Of a stretch of DNA of 64,000 bases, positions 62,401 to 64,000 are shown one piece after another. The position numbers and the translations under genes are program-made. The stretch comes from Psoroptes ovis (lineage: Eukaryota > Arthropoda > Arachnida > Sarcoptiformes > Psoroptidae): assembly GCA_002943765.1 (NCBI GenBank), contig PQWQ01000012.1, positions 496,001 to 560,000 of the forward strand, given 5' to 3'. Each line of letters opens with the position of its first letter. Within the stretch, counting starts at the first letter, position 1. The notes below the pieces were generated by a model. The model made no database searches, had not been told where the DNA came from, and saw nothing but the letters and a program-made list of their open reading frames with translations.

Positions 62401-62786
62401 ATTTGCAGGTTCAGAATAATTGATACCGATCAAATATCCAATGAATCCAATGAAAATGAATGTCGAAAATATGATTGTCAATATTGATAATGATCGTCGA
62501 TCGATACGACGTAAATTTTTTATTAAAAGATTGTCATTATTATGATGAATAAAATGATTACTATGACGATTAGTAAATGATTTCAATGATTCGGTCGTTT
62601 TTTCATAAATTTCGATTGTCGGTTCATTATCAGGCCAATGACAATGTTGTTGATCATCATCATTTGGATCGGTATCGGTATATTCTTCATCTGAGTCAAG
62701 AAACAATCAAGGTATTATGACAATTCTAGACAAAAAATCATCAAAAACTTACCACGATAAGGCCGATATTGTGCTGTCAATGTCAT
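59493..62786 (-). CDS. Glutamate carboxypeptidase II / transferrin-receptor-like membrane protein (M28B), five exons
   Basis: Predicted type II membrane protein of 982 aa. Exons: 62786-62753, 62690-61165, 61102-60295, 60178-60097, 59991-59493; every join keeps frame. An acidic cytoplasmic tail is followed by a TM helix near residues 78-101 and a glycosylated ectodomain with protease-associated domain (YGRPIDYVQ). The M28-like core has NVIGMINGSVESDRYLMIG, IDSASGTSIFMEL and WDAEEFNLQGS, and the C-terminus has the helical dimerisation domain. Of the five zinc ligands of active members, Asp near 452, Glu 490 and His 682 (PLLHSQYD) are kept, and the catalytic Glu 489 is kept, but the first His is Gln 442 (GNQRDSM) and the bridging-pair Asp is Asn 518 (AYININ). 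It is therefore probably inactive or altered, like transferrin receptor, where the first His is also Gln. Poly-Asn inserts sit in the dimerisation domain. Confidence 0.85.
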
Positions 62787-64000
62787 TGTGAAATACAGAA
62801 ATAATCAAAAATCAAATATCATTTGGAAATCGATAAATGATTTGATTTAACAAGGATCACAAAATACAAAAATAAAAAAAAAATAAAAATTCGGAACTAA
62901 TTTGAATAAATATCATCTATGTTGATTGCTGAATCATTTTTGATTTGTTTTCGATTTGATTCATTTGCACTAAATTTTAAATGATTCACCTAATTGGCAT
63001 TGGCATATACAAAATACATTCAATTCATTTGTTTTCATTTATTTCTGGATTAATTTTTATACCCATGCATATAACTCTTGACTAATGACGCTTCGTATTG
63101 CGCAAATTCTGATGATTATATAGTCGGATATATTCCGATTCGATGTGATGATGATGGATGGACGACGGGCGACGGCCTAATACTAATTTATGGACCTTTG
63201 GCTGATTGAAATACCGAATTCGAATAATGTTTGATTTTCAGAAAAAAACCAATGATTAATCATCAAATGTCGTTGATGATGATGATCATCAAAATTACAA
63301 ATGATCATAAATGAATGCAAACAAAACACCATAAAACATATGATTTCGGACATTTTTCCATTTATGGTTTTCTCGATTGTGTTTATTTGATGGGTTTCTG
63401 TTGGTGAATGTAATGTGTTTGTGTATTTGTCTGTGGTTGAGTGACCCTTACCCATCAATGAACTACGGTTTTTTAAAGTCAATTCAATGAAGTAGTGGTG
63501 GTTTTTCATACGGTGCAAACCAGTTTCTTCTTCATTGACCTCATGTTGATTGATTCGCTTCTGTGAATGTGTATTGCAACAATATGATTATGGTTTGATC
63601 ATTACACATGTCGTTATGCTTTGAACATTTGTCAAAAACGAAACATGAATTAAAGGATGACATTTGAAATTAATTATTTCAAATGAACATGGTTCAATAA
63701 TCATTAGTCATGGGTGTAGATTAGTGTGTGTGTGTGTGTGAAACAACAAAAACAACGACAAACACAAGGGGTTGTTGACATTTAAATTCTTGTAATTTGT
63801 CTTTCCGTATTTCGAGTTGAACTTATGGTGATGATGATGACCTTTGACAGCAACATCTGCAGACATCGGCCTCGGATTAGAATGACGATTTTTGAATCAT
63901 ATTTCATTGAATGTTCGAGGTTGACCATTCTTGAGTTTCATTGAAAATCGATTCATTTTTCCACGGATTTTTCGAGGTTGATTTGCTTCGATTTACCTTG
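62787..64000. other. Upstream region of the M28B-family gene
   Basis: AT-rich flank with a TG repeat at 63723-63740. A 108-codon frame on the minus strand (ATG 63509, stop 63183; MKNHHYFIELTLKNRSSLMG at its start) contains a strong donor GTAAGG after its 20th codon, so it could be a first exon of the M28B-family gene or of an unseen gene; evidence is weak. The last 150 bp are slightly GC-richer but give no supported exon. Confidence 0.35.

Noticed and set aside
1..64000. tRNA, rRNA and CRISPR arrays
   Set aside because: No cloverleaf with matching arms and TTC-loop words was found by eye, no rRNA-like conserved blocks, and regular spaced repeats are absent; microsatellites and MITEs explain the repetition.

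Overview
This window is animal nuclear DNA: very AT-rich, with GT-AG introns mostly 60-150 bp long, coding exons full of Asn, Ser and Gln runs (AAT/AAC/ATC trinucleotides), and long gene-poor stretches. Gene content (HIF-alpha, lysosomal beta-mannosidase, TRAPPC4, a glutamate-carboxypeptidase/transferrin-receptor-family protein, a neuropeptide GPCR and an intronless seven-TM chemoreceptor-like gene) points to an arthropod. Base composition, poly-Asn inserts and small introns suggest an acariform (astigmatid, dust- or scab-mite-like) mite; the species is inference. No bacterial, organellar or viral genes were recognised.

Layout. 0.7-3.6 kb (-): two-exon neuropeptide GPCR. 5-16 kb: gene-poor and repeat-rich, with about 80-bp mariner-type hairpin MITEs at TA sites, about 155-bp piggyBac-type MITEs at TTAA sites, and a 0.45-kb inverted duplication; one isolated possible terminal exon at 6.2 kb. 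16.2-19.3 kb (-): five-exon beta-mannosidase. 21.5-40.7 kb (-): seven-exon HIF-alpha gene (predicted 1654 aa) with a 12.5-kb intron splitting PAS-B. 40.7-50.9 kb: mostly empty, with a cluster of weak candidate exons at 48.5-50.5 kb. 51.0-52.5 kb (+): 508-aa seven-TM chemoreceptor-like protein. 53.5-53.9 kb (-): a Ser/Thr/Asn-rich first exon or small ORF. 57.6-58.6 kb (+): TRAPPC4. 58.7-59.2 kb (+): a small protein with one BRCA2-type BRC motif. 59.5-62.8 kb (-): five-exon M28B-family type II membrane protein lacking two of five zinc ligands.

The genes do not form a pathway; this is an ordinary chromosomal neighbourhood. All splice models were built by hand from GT/AG sites and reading-frame continuity; every join given for the multi-exon genes keeps frame and the summed lengths divide by three. 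The observations most worth following are the tiny BRC-motif protein 134 bp behind TRAPPC4, the zinc-ligand-depleted peptidase, the HIF-alpha with two LAP motifs, an in-frame N-terminal exon and one giant intron, and the size-constrained hairpin MITEs.
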